The notes under the pieces: model-generated | Told to the model about the DNA's origin: nothing | Databases searched by the model: none | What the model saw: the letters and a program-made list of their open reading frames with translations, nothing else | Shown: positions 11,601-23,346 of the stretch, piece by piece | Layout of the letters: each line of letters begins with the position of its first letter | How positions within the stretch are numbered: position 1 is the first letter of the stretch | Source of the DNA: Leuctra nigra | Taxonomy: Eukaryota; Arthropoda; Insecta; Plecoptera; Leuctridae | Length of the DNA stretch: 64,000 nt | Direction of reading: 5' to 3' | NCBI GenBank assembly: GCA_934045905.1 | Contig: OW203768.1 | Location: 15,094,316 to 15,158,315, forward strand | Made by a program: the position numbers and the translations under genes

Positions 11601-11857
11601 TATTACAGGTTGTCATTAACATAGCGCTTGCAAGATGCACGAAGTTATCTCTGTATCTAACCCTTGCGATGGGGGCATGTCAAGTGGTTCATTAACATGG
11701 CGCCACCTCTAGCGCCACGACATGGGGGTTGCGATGTGAATGCGATCATGTGAAGGGGTTCGTGTCTGCTACAGGGACGTCATTATTATCTTCATTCCAG
11801 CACGGGTGGTGCGTGCGTTGGGTGTATACCATGTCGCATTGTAGGCTGGAATGTCAA

Positions 11858-12365
11858 CATCGAATGCCACAACCCAAGAAACTTTTTTATTGAAATAAAC
11901 AATAAGTATTAATTTTTCCAACATTTCAGATTCATAAAATGTCCTGTATCATGCATCTCGGGACTTATATTGAGTTTTCAATTTTATGTCTTTAGAATAT
12001 GAGGAAATTTTTATCACAGGAGGTATGGGAAAATTATTCAGTTTTTGGTGTACAACTTTTAAAATAGCTCACGTTGGTATTGTTTTAAATTTTTTCTCTG
12101 ACAGTATGTCCATATGTCTACTAGAAAATAAGTTTTTTGTTGAAATCTATCGACACAAAAAAAATATCTTCATTTTATAGTCTAAAAATTGCACGATTTT
12201 TCTTAACCGCCATGAGCTAACATTGGGGGACAATATGGGTTTATCTCAAAAACTAGTTCAGGATGCTAGTTTTTTTTTGGCGATATTCTGTTGTAGCATC
12301 AAATTTTATATAAGAATGCAAAGTTACAGCAAATTTTATTGAAGTTGAGGTTACGCTCTCGCGAA
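11858..12365 (+). repeat. Dispersed repeat family, copy 2
   Basis: Diverged copy of 8135-8590 in the same orientation. It shares the motifs listed there plus GTTACGCTC at its end. Confidence 0.7.
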
Positions 12366-13689
12366 ATTCCAGTTGATTGTTATACTCATGAGGGTGGCAA
12401 TGCTTGTTTACTGTGACAAATTAAATAGGGGGTTCGGATATAATATCGGTATCACTGCTAATAATGATCGCGCTCTGGGGGTAGAGACGTTTAAATCGTG
12501 CCGACATTCTCAGTCTATTTTAAAACAAAACGGGGTTATTTTGACGAAATCGTGTAGTAAAATATCACGCTACAATATGATTGAGTGAAAATTGCTAAAA
12601 ATGTGAAACCATCTCTAAATGTAAAGAAAATGTTTGACATTGCCGCATTTTTTTGTTTTTGAAAGATGTTCATTGTTCACTTCAGAAATCTTCATCTAGC
12701 ATGAACAATATATAACGTTCTTATTTCTGAGATATAAATTGTCTCCACTTTCAGCACATTTTCCTGCACCCAAGTGGTATAAAGAGACATAATTAACAAT
12801 GTGATATTATAACAAACGCGACTGCCAGTTGGTTCTAGTGTCACTCTTGGGACGAGAATACTCGTCACTTCCCTTCCAGTTAGAGTTCTGTAAATCTTCA
12901 TCAACACAATGATACATCTCCTTTAACATTGATCCAATCTGCTTTGTGAGACAGGGCCGTATATACCTGTAATGTGAGCCTCACAACATGCGGGGAGGGA
13001 ATTCAATTGGCTTAGTGCATTGGAACTATTGTTGTGTATGGGTGCACTCAGGAAAATCAATTTCGGAACCAACTGCTGCAAAACTTACCTCCAAACTGTG
13101 ATTTCTTGGCGACTCGTATAAACTAAGTGTGTACTAGAAATGTTATCAAGTTTTGAATTGTGAATTACTAAAAAGAATTTTAATCTCGCGTGAGTCTAGC
13201 GCGGAATTCAAAATTGAGAAGGCGGTGGATCGGCGGGTTCGCGGACTTCAAATGACCAAACGTTCCAAATAGTTCTGACGAACCGCATGTCGGGAATTTC
13301 ATGAACGCCGCTGCCGCCATCTTCCAGACTTCCTCTCCTATTGGAAGGGAACGAAGGTGCTGGAGGCGAGGTGACGAAGTTAATTTCGTTGTTGATGAAA
13401 GTTCGAAAATTCAATTGCACCAATTACCGCGTACGCCGAGATAATTTTGGAAACATCACAGAATTGTGTCTAAGTAGAAATTAAGTCGGTGATAATATTT
13501 GGGGTCGAATGAAAAGCTGCTGAAAATATTCTTCATCTTGTAAATGATATTGTTGGTACAAAAGTTGCGACTTCTGAAATATTATCTCATCTCGAGCTAC
13601 ATGTCAGGTCGACGGCAACGCCTCTCACGGCATGACAAATAGTTGCCGCTAGAAAAAGTAACATTGACAGAATATGACTCTTTCACTAT
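12366..13689. other. Spacer without a recognised gene
   Basis: A small patch at 13300-13390 includes GCCGCCATCTT, a YY1/Pho-like motif often seen near transcription starts, but there is no supporting exon. Otherwise AT-rich sequence. Confidence 0.4.
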
Positions 13690-14375
13690 AGGTGGTATTC
13701 AACTATACGTAATGTATCATGAAAGATTATAGGGAAAACAAAGAAATGTACATAAAAATGGTCCATTCCTAGCGGTTCTTAACAGCTATAACGCTGTCAA
13801 AGCCCACGTAGATAAAAAATAAAAAGTCTACCTATGTCGAAGGGAAAAAGCTCATCGGTCACGTTTTCTAAGCTTCTAAGGGAGACTTTTGACAACTTCC
13901 GTTGAAATGAACACTACCCCCAAAAAAAAGGGCATTCAACCTTAACATGTTGTCAAAGCCCACTCAGTTTAAAAAAAAGTCTGTGAAAAAAAGTCTGTGT
14001 ACCTAGAAGGGAAAAGCTCTACCGTACAAGTTTTCTAGACTTCTCTAAGACAGACTTTTGAAATAAATACCCAAGAAATAGAGCCTATTCGGCTTTTACA
14101 CTGTCAAACCCCACGTAGAATATAATAAAAACATTCAAATCAATATAGTAAAAGGCTGTGTAGAAGGGAAAAGCTCGAACTTATTCAGTTAATCTAGACT
14201 AAGACAGACTTATTAAATGCTGTTGAAATGAATACCCCCCAAGAAATAGAACCGATTCAGCTTTCACTGTCTAAACCTACGTAGAATAAAATATTAAACA
14301 GTCAAATCAATAGTAAAAGTCTATGTGGAAGGGAAAAGATCGACCATACAAATATACTTCTTCCAAGACAGACTT
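13690..14375 (+). repeat. Degenerate tandem repeat, about 160-bp unit, 4 or more copies
   Basis: The motif GAAGGGAAAAG recurs at about 13841, 14009, 14166 and 14331. Each time it is followed by AAGACAGACTT-like, GTTGAAATGAA-like, CACTGTC and CACGTAGA segments. Copies differ by indels, suggesting an old array. Confidence 0.75.
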
Positions 14376-14399
14376 CTTGACGACTCTATTCCGGCTGTA

Positions 14400-14640
14400 T
14401 TCTGGTCCACGTAGTCGTGTCGCCACTCCATCTGCGTCTGTGTCGTGAGCTGGATCGTGACTCCTCATTGTGTGCGGGGCGGAGGACAACAGCGTCGCGG
14501 TCTCCGGGGAGGATCCACCCTCAGACGCCGGCGTCGCCATGGAGACAGACGTCGCGGGGCGGGGGCGGGGGCGGGGGAGGGATATTACTTGACGCGGTAC
14601 ACGAGTCCGTGACCCATTCACCGGTACGACACAAGTTGCG
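14400..14640. promoter_or_regulatory. GC-rich island with GC boxes / G-quadruplex motif
   Basis: A compact CpG-rich island in AT-rich DNA. At 14556-14580 four G runs of 4-5 are separated by single C residues, which fits both Sp1/KLF GC boxes and an intramolecular G-quadruplex on the + strand. It lies 3.6 kb upstream of the candidate Spn 5' UTR exon and could be a promoter, but no transcription start is visible. Confidence 0.4.
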
Positions 14641-15485
14641 TACTCGAATAGGGAGAAGAAAAGACGTGAGGCATACAGACTACTGGGAGATGTTTATTTT
14701 AGTTTGGCGTGTCGAAAACTCTTCTAAATAAAATCCATACGCCGTAAGAATGACGACCTTGAAACCTTAATTTAGCTTAAGGCGATTTTAATGACTAAAA
14801 TATCTGTAATGATATTTATAATGCTAATAAATTGTTTGTAATAGATTTCTGGGTGGCAATCTAATAAAATGGTTTGACTTTTTGTTTCAAGGTCGATTCT
14901 ACAGTGAATGGATTTTACCAGCGTGCACCAAATGCTACAGTTCCGTACATTAGAAGTACAGAGGAGGGAGTCCTCTTTCAATGATTCGTCAATAGAGTAT
15001 CTCATTTGTAAACCAGTCATTTTGAAAGAAAATTCTTTGATATTCTGTATGTGGAATTCAGTCTATAGACCTTCATTTCATGTCTCAACAGTGTGTCGGA
15101 AAATCGGGGGGAGGGGGGGGGGACTCACGCCCTTCTGCTTCTAATGTGCGCACTGTAAATTTTAACAAGTTTTAAAATCCCAGTGTTCTTCAACTATAGG
15201 CTAATGTAGATGAATTGAATGACTGATGATCATTGTTAGGGAGATGATGATGCAAAGTATAACCACGAAAACGACTAATCGAAAGATTCTCGCTGAAATC
15301 AAAGACTAGACCACCTGAGTAAAAGTCCATAACGACTGCTGAGCCAACTTGCTCGATCACGACATCCATAAATGTCAACTCAGCTTATTCACAAAGCTGT
15401 CGCAACACAAGTATCTGTGACAGACTCGAAGCGGGATCCATTTACAAGATCAAAGGCCCAAGAAAGCTGATACAAAACAGTGACA

Positions 15486-16415
15486 TCGATCCTCGTGTTT
15501 ACGTCGGGCACTGGCACTCTGCGACGCGTTGTGTCACTGGCGCCGCATGATTGAGCGAGCAGTCACGGGGCACTAATGCGTCGCTTGACAAGGTGTTGAC
15601 CGCATGCACAAGGACGCAGCGTAACCGCAAGCGTAAGACATGGATCCGAGTGTTTACGTCGCCCACTGGCACCCTGCGACGCGTTGTGTCACTGGCGCCG
15701 CATGATTGAGCGAGCAGTCACGGGGCACTAATGCGTCGCTTGACAAGGTGTTGACCGCATGCACAAGGACGCAGCGTAACCGCAAGCGTAAGACATGGAT
15801 CCGAGTGTTTACGTCGCCCACTGGCACCCTGCGACGCGTTGTGTCACTGGCGCCGCATGATTGAGCGAGCAGTCACGGGGCACTAATGCGTCGCTTGACA
15901 AGGTGTTGACCGCATGCACAAGGACGCAGCGTAACCGCAAGCGTAAGACATGGATCCGAGTGTTTACGTCGCCCACTGGCACTCTGCGACGCGTTGTGTC
16001 ACTGGCGCCGCATGATTGAGCGAGCAGTCACGGGGCACTAATGCGTCGCTTGACAAGGTGTTGACCGCATGCACAAGGACGCAGCGTAACCGCAAGCGTA
16101 AGACATGGATCCGAGTGTTTACGTCGCCCACTGGCACTCTGCGACGCGTTGTGTCACTGGCGCCGCATGATTGAGCGAGCAGTCACGGGGCACTAATGCG
16201 TCGCTTGACAAGGTGTTGACCGCATGCACAAGGACGCAGCGTAACCGCAAGCGTAAGACATGGATCCGAGTGTTTACGTCGCCCACTGGCACCCGGCGAC
16301 GCGTTGTGTCACTGGCGCCGCATGATTGAGCGAGCAGTCACGGGGCACTAATGCGTCGCTTGACAAGGTGTTGACCGCATGCACAAGGACGCAGCGTAAC
16401 CGCAAGCATAAGATG
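15486..16415 (+). repeat. Satellite-like array: six 155-bp units
   Basis: TGGATCCGAG recurs at 15641, 15796, 15951, 16106 and 16261, exactly 155 bp apart. With the slightly diverged first unit from 15486 this makes six copies and 930 bp. Units are nearly identical (CACCCTG, CACTCTG and CACCCGG variants) and CpG-rich. Frames reading through the array are by-products. Confidence 0.95.
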
Positions 16416-17672
16416 TCGTTACGCGTTAGTGCCGCGATGCATTTACCTCGGTGTGTTATGTTACTGCGTTTAGAAGCTAATGGACTGAAAAATGGATTGA
16501 TTCGGGAGATTAAAATCGAAGTGACATCACGGAAACATCCTTGACCTTGACATTTATATGCAGCAAGAGAAGGAGGATAGAAACCACGCATTAGTCTTAT
16601 TTCTTGGGATAGGAAGGATATTTTGAAACCATACGTTTGTTTGCATTGTATATATCTTGAAACAGTTGACAACTAGTGCTTAGCCTTTAACTTTTTTACG
16701 TTTTAAACTGTGAAAACGTACATGGTTTCAAAACTTGAATCTCAAGAATTTTAAGACGTCAAACGTCCTTTAAATGGGGGGGGGGGGGGTAATTAACACA
16801 ATTAACCGGGTTTACTTGCCTTTAAGTTAAAAAAATTAGTTTTTATATACTTCAATTTTGTAAAAGGGTAACCCAACTCCCATTACCCAGTAAACTCCCA
16901 GCTCCCAGTAAAGACACAATGGCACCCATCTGTACTCATCTGTACATCTGTTCCAAAACACTTGAAAAAAATCTTCGTCTATCACTTTTATTTTTTTGTA
17001 CAAAACTAACCCGTTTTGATTCTCATGCTATTTCTAAATTTGAGCCTTTTGTTTGGATTCTATTCCCCTACTCTCGTGCTACACGATAGTACCACACTAA
17101 TTGAAATGATTTGGACCTCAACCTTTCAACTAATGCCAACGAAAAGTGGGATCCGGTCCAAGCATTCCATTCATGTCTTTCAAACCGCAATATTTCTCTC
17201 TCGGAAGCTCGTCATTGCCGGCGATATGTTTCTCTTGCGTCTTGACGAATTAATAACAGCTCTCGGTGACGTTTAGTTTCGAAGAATGCGATCACATGCG
17301 AGTTGGCGTGCACTTACTGCGTTGTTATTAACTGTTATCGGTAGTAAAGACGTAAGTAGTTGATATGATGTTACGTGGTAGGCTTTGACGTGACGTGAAT
17401 GTGGGGAAATAGTGGTGGTGTAGCAGTGAAGGTGTCACGTTCGTGTAGGTAGTGTGTACAGGTGGTTGAAGCGGATTGGAAGGGGTTTGAGGTGGGAATA
17501 ATTAGGAATTATTGGGTACCGAGACATCTGCGATTTATTTTGGACGGTTGATCTTGCGAAAATACTAGAAAATACTACTTATCAGATTTGTAAAAAAGGA
17601 TGTTTATTTGGGGAAGCGAATGGGAATCGCAAGGTTCGTCAGACCGTTTTTTGAAATTTTGTCTTCCCACCA
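16416..17672. other. Spacer without a recognised gene
   Basis: Contains a G run near 16777-16789 and a GT-rich stretch at 17340-17500. An 86-codon frame at 17016-17276 has no recognisable domain or splice context. Confidence 0.4.
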
Positions 17673-17835
17673 AATAATTTTAAAAAAATCAGATAGTAAC
17701 GATCCACTACAGCCTAAATATCGTATTTAACACTTTGAGGTCGTACCAGAGGTCATAAAGTACTCCAGTGTGTGGCATTATTTAGTCTATTAGGCTTTAT
17801 TGAGTCGTTACTATCTGATTTTTTTAAATTATTTA
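17673..17835. mobile_element. MITE with about 30-bp TIRs
   Basis: AAATAATTTTAAAAAAATCAG plus ATAGTAACGA on the left matches the reverse complement of the right end (TCGTTACTATCTGATTTTTT then AAATTATT) with one indel. The element is about 163 bp and non-coding. Confidence 0.8.
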
Positions 17836-18255
17836 GTTAGAAGAAAAAATTTAAGAAAATCACTTAAAGAACAGTGCGTTTTTCCGTTCGCTTCTCCAGG
17901 CCTCTTAAAACGAAGTTCAATAGTCATATCGGAGAACAACCAAAAAATAAAATTAAAGGGTCAGAAAGATCTTTAAAAAATCTCAAAAAATTAAAACAAT
18001 ATATTAATCGTCCAGAGATTTTTTTAAAAAATTACAAAAACTATCTCGAAATAATAAAACCAAAATGTGGCAAGTTGTTCACCCTATGCTTTGCTGACCC
18101 CGTTGTTTTCATGTCATATTTTTCCAAAGTACATTGCCCCCTCTCCCCCTGTAACTGTACTTCTCTAGCTCGCTAACTAACTCGTTCTGTGTTGTGTGCA
18201 GTCGTGCCGTGTCGTGTGACAGTGACAGTGACAGATGATGTTCTCTCGGTTGCAG

Positions 18256-18350
18256 ACGCATCAGCATGGAGTCGCGACTGCGCATGTGCAGCGGGGCGTC
18301 GCCAGCGCCGTGCAGCGGCGGTCGCATGAACCACACGCGCACGAGTTGAG
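18256..18350 (+). other. Spn: Candidate 5' UTR exon of Spn
   Basis: A GC-rich 95-bp block bounded by a good acceptor (TTCTCTCGGTTGCAG) and a strong donor (TTGAG|GTGAGT at 18351). It is in the right orientation to splice to the acceptor at 27693 that precedes the Spn start codon by six bases. Its only long frame is a 27-codon uORF (18266-18349). Assignment to Spn is inferred from strand and order; it could belong to another transcript. Confidence 0.5.
18266..18349 (+). CDS. Upstream ORF (27 aa) in the candidate 5' UTR exon
   Basis: ATG at 18266 opens a 27-residue Arg/Ser-rich frame whose TGA (18347-18349) ends one base before the exon's donor. If the exon is in the Spn 5' UTR, ribosomes would have to pass this uORF to reach the main start. 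The peptide itself shows no domain. Confidence 0.35.
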   Translation: MESRLRMCSGASPAPCSGGRMNHTRTS

Positions 18351-18599
18351 GTGAGTCGCCGCTACGTGGCCGCGCGGCGCCACTGTCGCGCTCTCTGTGA
18401 GGGAGTTGGTGTAGTGTAGTGCAGTGTAGTGGGGTTCAAACTCCAAGAGAGAGAGAGTCCGTCACATAGACTCTGGTTGTCCATGATAATCGTCTTTTGA
18501 AGAAGTCAATAATGATGTTTACAATTATTGTACGCGCTGTAAATGGGTGCAATAAAAAAAAAAATCCTCCCTTTGTGTTAGGAAAACAATTTTTTACGG

Positions 18600-18890
18600 A
18601 ACAGGTTGGGTGAGTGGTTACCGCTCTGAACTTGTATTCCGGAGGCCCGGGTTCGATTCCCGCGGCCGTCCTTCCTGACTGGGGTTTTTTCGTGGTTTTC
18701 CCTCAGTCGACAGGCAAATGCTGGGAAGGTACCCTACTAATAGGCCACGACCGCCTCCTTCCCACCTTCCATCCTCACCTACTCTTCACCATCATCTCCC
18801 AATCATCCTCATAATCATTCATCCGTCGCCATTAGCCTCGCTACAGAACAGTGCGACGTTAAGCCCCAGGCAAAAAAAAAAAAAAAAAAT
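18600..18890 (+). mobile_element. tRNA-derived SINE, family 2, poly(A) tailed
   Basis: The head has an A-box-like GGTTGGGTGAGTGG and a perfect B box GGTTCGATTCC within GGGTTCGATTCCC. The body includes TTCCTGACTGGGGTTTTTTC, GTGGTTTTCCCTCAGTCG and GCGACGTTAAGCCCC, a conserved SINE body found in several neopteran insects. It ends in an A run at about 18872-18889. No clean target duplication could be fixed. Confidence 0.85.
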
Positions 18891-18899
18891 TTGTGGTGT

Positions 18900-20170
18900 T
18901 TTACGTAGCTGCATTTTGTAATAAATAGGGTCACTAAAAATGCATTTCAAAGTTCCAAATAAGCAAAAAATGCCCTGCAAGGCAAGGTGGGGCCGGCCCA
19001 GGCGCTTAAGAAGGGTGGCGATGGGGGGGATTAACCCCCCCCCACTCGAGCAGGCGGACCCCTCATTCACCATAAAATTAAGTTTAGTGTCCAAGTATCA
19101 CTTAGAAATTGTTTAAATTCTAAAAAAAAACGCTTTACGAGGCAAAAATATGGAACAATTTGTTGTAATCTATTTTAAAATGTTTATTTTCGAAAAAGTT
19201 CCCTGCGGGGCATCAATTGGAGGGATTTTGCTTCAGTTTGTGCATTTTAAAGCCCCAGACTTACTTTTAACTGGTTTAAATTCTAAAAAAACGTCCTGGA
19301 GACCCCCTTCCTGGTGTCGTAATCCCCCCCCCCCCCTACACAATATTTGTATTGAATATTGAACAAAATATTTAATATTTCAACAAAATACACATCAAAA
19401 CGTCTCAAAATTCATTTCAAATTGTCATACTCATACAAAGTGTACAAATTCACTTTCGAATTTCAATTTTACTCTGGTCTGTTCTCTCACCCGAGTGCGT
19501 ACATCTCATTGTTTCGTGCGATTGCCAAGCTTGTAATCTTATACGCAAACATCTCCATATTATTTGGAATGCACTTTAGAAAGGGGATATGGGGAATGGA
19601 GCAAAAACCGTTTAGAAGAGAACCACTGATCTAGATAGTAGCAACTCATGAAGTAGGATCAGAACTTCAAAGTTACGTACTCCACTCCATTCTTTCGTAG
19701 TTTCTTAGTGTTTTTTTTTTGTAAGTGTAATTAGGACATGCAGGCAATCTGCGATATAAAAATGCTGCTCGGGCGCCTTTGCAGAGGTGAGGGTGTCCAT
19801 GTAGTTACGTCACTGTGTCTAGACAATTTTATTGACATGTTTTGACATTTATAACAACATTTCAGTTCAGTTCCAATGTTGATAATCCTGACCACGATAT
19901 CGGATTCCAATACTTAAAAAGGCATGCCTTTGTACAGTCGAGGGGTGGGGGTGTGGGAAAGGGGATTGAACTTAGTTAGCACTTGAGTGTCGAGTTATTG
20001 ATCATATTTTGAAATGTATTACTAAATGACTGTTTAGTCCCATTGTTACTATTGGATTCCAATACTTGGAAAGGATTCTCTTTTTACACCCTGTTCAACG
20101 TGTGCTTGAAGTAGGCCACCATTGCAGACATAGGATAGATCCAAGGTTATCCCATAATAGAGCTCAAACG
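18900..20170. other. Decayed repeats and AT-rich spacer
   Basis: Short blocks such as CCCTGCGGGGCATCA and AAATTCTAAAAAA recur here (18970-19300) and inside the hAT-like MITE at 29401-29833, so an old relative of that element is probable. Poly-C and poly-G runs occur near 19035 and 19325. Confidence 0.45.
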
Positions 20171-20440
20171 AGGGGCTGGAAATCTTAGAAAATCTTTCAA
20201 ATCTTATTAAAATCTAGGAAATCTTGGAAATCTTAGGAATCGCGTGAAATCTTGGTATCTCGTGAAATCTCGGAAATCTTGAAAATCTGCGGATATCCCA
20301 GGAAATCTTTGTAAATCATAGTAAATCTTTTTAATCTGGGAAATCTTCGGGAATCTTTGGAAATCTTTGAAATCTTATTAAATCTTAGATATCTTGAAAA
20401 TCTTTGGAAATCTTGAAATCCTGGAAATCCGAAATCAGGT
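20171..20440 (+). repeat. Degenerate minisatellite of GGAAATCTT-like units
   Basis: About 25 imperfect copies of a 9-12 bp unit of the form (G)GAAATCTT follow one another for 270 bp. Confidence 0.8.
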
Positions 20441-20803
20441 ATACACCAAAACTATTAGTTTTTTTTAAGCCAGCTCAAACGCTAATTCATACTTAACGTT
20501 GTCCGTACTGTAGAGAGTTTTTGATTTCTGTCTGCACTTAAATCTTACTAAGCCAGACATTTCGGGATTTCATATTAGTACGTTCTATTAAAAAGCTATG
20601 TGCCAGTAAATTCCACACTGCGATCATCCCAGTGACAGTACTAACACATGAGTCGTTTACATTCACCCGCTGTGGACTCAGCTGTCGCGACAGATATGGG
20701 TCAACTGTCGGTGAGCAAACAATCAGAGCCAATAGTTTATCACCTCCGGACCTGTCAATCTCGAGTGTCTGCAGGCGATTACGCGAATTACCGCATTTTT
20801 CAG

Positions 20804-21259
20804 CCGGCCCTATTCTATAACTTTAGAATCACCGACTGTGCTGGATACCGATTCAGAGTCCTGGAGACCGCTATGGAAACTGACGGTTGTGTCAAATTTT
20901 CCCAAAATACCAAAGTCTCCCCAAGGTTCATTATTGACTCCAGTGTTATGCAACTTTGGGAGGAAGTTTTGATAATTTTTCACATTTTTCATGAAAAAAA
21001 ATGAAAACAAAACTTTTTATTTCAAGTATTTTTTTTTATTTTTTTTAATAGTATGGCGAGAAAATTGGTATTAAAACTACCTCCCAAAGTTGCATAACAG
21101 GGGAGTAAATAATGATCCTTGGGTAGACTTTGGTATTTTGGGAAAATTTGACGCAACCGCTAGTTTCCATAGCGGTCCTAAGGACTCTTAATCCGTATGG
21201 CCGTGAATCGGATTCCAGCAGAATCGGGAATATATTAAAGTTATAGAATAGGGCTCCGG
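20804..21259. mobile_element. Fold-back element, about 456 bp
   Basis: Long inverted arms: the left arm includes CCCTATTCTATAACTTTA and CCAAAATACCAAAGTCT, the right arm ATAGACTTTGGTATTTTGGG-like and TTATAGAATAGGG. Both arms contain the ATGCAACTTTGGGAGG segment inverted. The centre (about 20970-21060) is A/T-rich. No coding capacity. Confidence 0.85.
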
Positions 21260-21820
21260 ATCATTAGCCGTTTCCACCAGACTGGTAACTGATAAGGAAC
21301 GATTTTTTTCATTTGGTGATGTATGACTATACAGTTATTTGTAATTGAGCCTGAAAACCCGGCAATAAAAGGTACCAGTCATTATCTGGTTATCAAATTA
21401 ATTTAAATGATTCACCAAGCTTAACCGAATTAGAGCTGAACTCTGGATGGTTCAGTGAACTTTCACGAAAATGTACGGATAAAAAGCTGATTGAAAAATT
21501 TCGTGATTTTTGTAAGAGGTGGAATGATTGCATGATTTTTAGGGGGGAAATGCTGTATCATAATTAATTTGGGGTAGCTAATTAGGGTTAAGGTAGGATA
21601 TGATTTGACAGTAAGATTCAATTCAATTTATCTTTATTTGCACATTTATATACAAAAAGGCGACATTCAACATTATTATGAACCCATTGGTCATTGTTGA
21701 TCTACCATGTAACCTAAGTCATGGGTTACCATGTAACCTAACCCATGTTACAACCTAATGTCCCGTGTGACAGATTGATAAGCCTTTTCATTGCCAGTAA
21801 AAATCAACCTGGAAGTCGGA
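21260..21820. other. Spacer without a recognised gene
   Basis: AT-rich sequence; a short CATGTAACCTAA repeat occurs at 21705-21745. Nothing else noted. Confidence 0.4.
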
Positions 21821-22380
21821 CGTCATTGTATGCAACCGCGCCTGTTTTACATTACATTACGTCAATTGTTATCAGACGTCATTGTATGCAACCGCGCCTG
21901 TTTTACATTACATTACGTCAATTGTTATCAGACGTCATTGTATGCAACCGCGCCTGTTTTACATTACATTACGTCAATTGTTATCAGACGTCATTGTATG
22001 CAACCGCGCCTGTTTTACATTACATTGCGTCAATTGTTATCAGACGTCATTGTATGCAACCGCGCCTGTTTTACATTACATTACGTCAATTGTTATCAGA
22101 CGTCATTGTATGCAACCGCGCCTGTTTTACATTACATTACGTCAATTGTTATCAGACGTCATTGTATGCAACCGCGCCTGTTTTACATTACATTACGTCA
22201 ATTGTTATCAGACGTCATTGTATGCAACCGCGCCTGTTTTACATTACATTACGTCAATTGTTATCAGACGTCATTGTATGCAACCGCGCCTGTTTTACAT
22301 TACATTACGTCAATTGTTATCAGACGTCATTGTATGCAACCGCGCCTGTTTTACATTACATTACGTCAATTGTTCTCAAG
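21821..22380 (+). repeat. Minisatellite: ten 56-bp units
   Basis: The unit starts CGTCATTGTATGCAACCGCG and repeats every 56 bp from 21821; the tenth copy starts at 22325 and ends with a variant (GTTCTCAAG). One unit has GCGTC for ACGTC. The array is nearly homogeneous. All three + frames are open across it, giving long but repetitive frames that I do not call as genes. Confidence 0.96.
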
Positions 22381-22784
22381 TTATTGTGAATATTATCGGA
22401 ACTTTTAACGATGTGGAGTCTGAAGTACATGTGTAAGGAAACTAAGCTCTACTCTGTTCTTGCTTGATGGATGATGTGAGTTATTGAGAAACGAACACCT
22501 CATACCTCTTGTCATCTGATTTTACAAATAAATTAGGAAGCTAGTTACTGACATTTCAAATGTAGACATTTTCTGGTAATCTCAGATGGGATGATGTTTT
22601 TAAACTGCAAATTAAACAGATTTGACTGACTGACTGACATTTCAAGCTTATTTTGAATAGATTACAAAATGGATCAACTGATAATGTAAATTCATTAATC
22701 ATCACACCATCATTCACTACCTTCATTCCATTCTCCTCGGAGATCTCTAAACCCCAACCTGCGTTGTGAGTTGTGAGTTGTGAC

Positions 22785-22935
22785 TTATAATATCCGTCCG
22801 CCCGGATAGTTCGTAGAGCTCTCGCCCGGCAAGTGAGAGGACACGGGTTCGAGCCTCGGTTCAGCCGGATATTTCTCCCTTCTCTTCCGATCATCCTGAC
22901 TCCCCTGGAAGTTCTCCATAAAAGCCAGTTCTCAC
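22785..22935 (+). mobile_element. tRNA-derived SINE, family 1, copy 2
   Basis: Shares GTAGAGCTCTCGCCCGGCAAG, the B box GGGTTCGAGCC (about 22845-22855), the following GGATATTT and CTGGAAGTTCTCC with the copies at 11422 and 27515. The A box is diverged. Confidence 0.7.
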
Positions 22936-23346
22936 ATCACCCCTGACCATTTGCAAATTATTTGGCATAATATTTCCTATACATACGCTCTTACAGAAAG
23001 CGCTCGGCGGTTTTAGAAAATTGAGAGAGATAAATTGTTTCATAAGTGGGTGTTACTTTGATCGGATGTTCACATGATGTGTCTGATTGTAAATTAGTAG
23101 AACTTTTTCATTTTTGCTTCTTGCATTGTTAACTAAGCGCCGGTTATTCAACAAAACCGCGCAAAACGATGAAATTTCCAATGATGGGAGACCATGCACG
23201 TTAACCAATTGACCTCAAATTTTAATCATCACTTGGCACATTTTTTAAATTAAATTTCATACGGCACCCATTTAGACAAGAAAATATATTTTTTTTCGCC
23301 AAAAATGAACTAATTATTACTAATAAACTGATCAAAAAATTAATAT

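Noticed and set aside
15486..16672. Frames running through the 155-bp array, including 132 codons on the minus strand
   Set aside because: They span repeat units and flanks with no recognisable domain; products of CpG-rich repeat DNA.
17280..17500. GT-rich stretch with AAAGAC|GTAAGT as an Spn first exon
   Set aside because: A single donor-like site without promoter or partner evidence.
21745..22436. Three overlapping + strand frames of 184-214 codons
   Set aside because: They are the three reading frames of the 56-bp minisatellite and repeat the same words in rotation; no domain or splice support.
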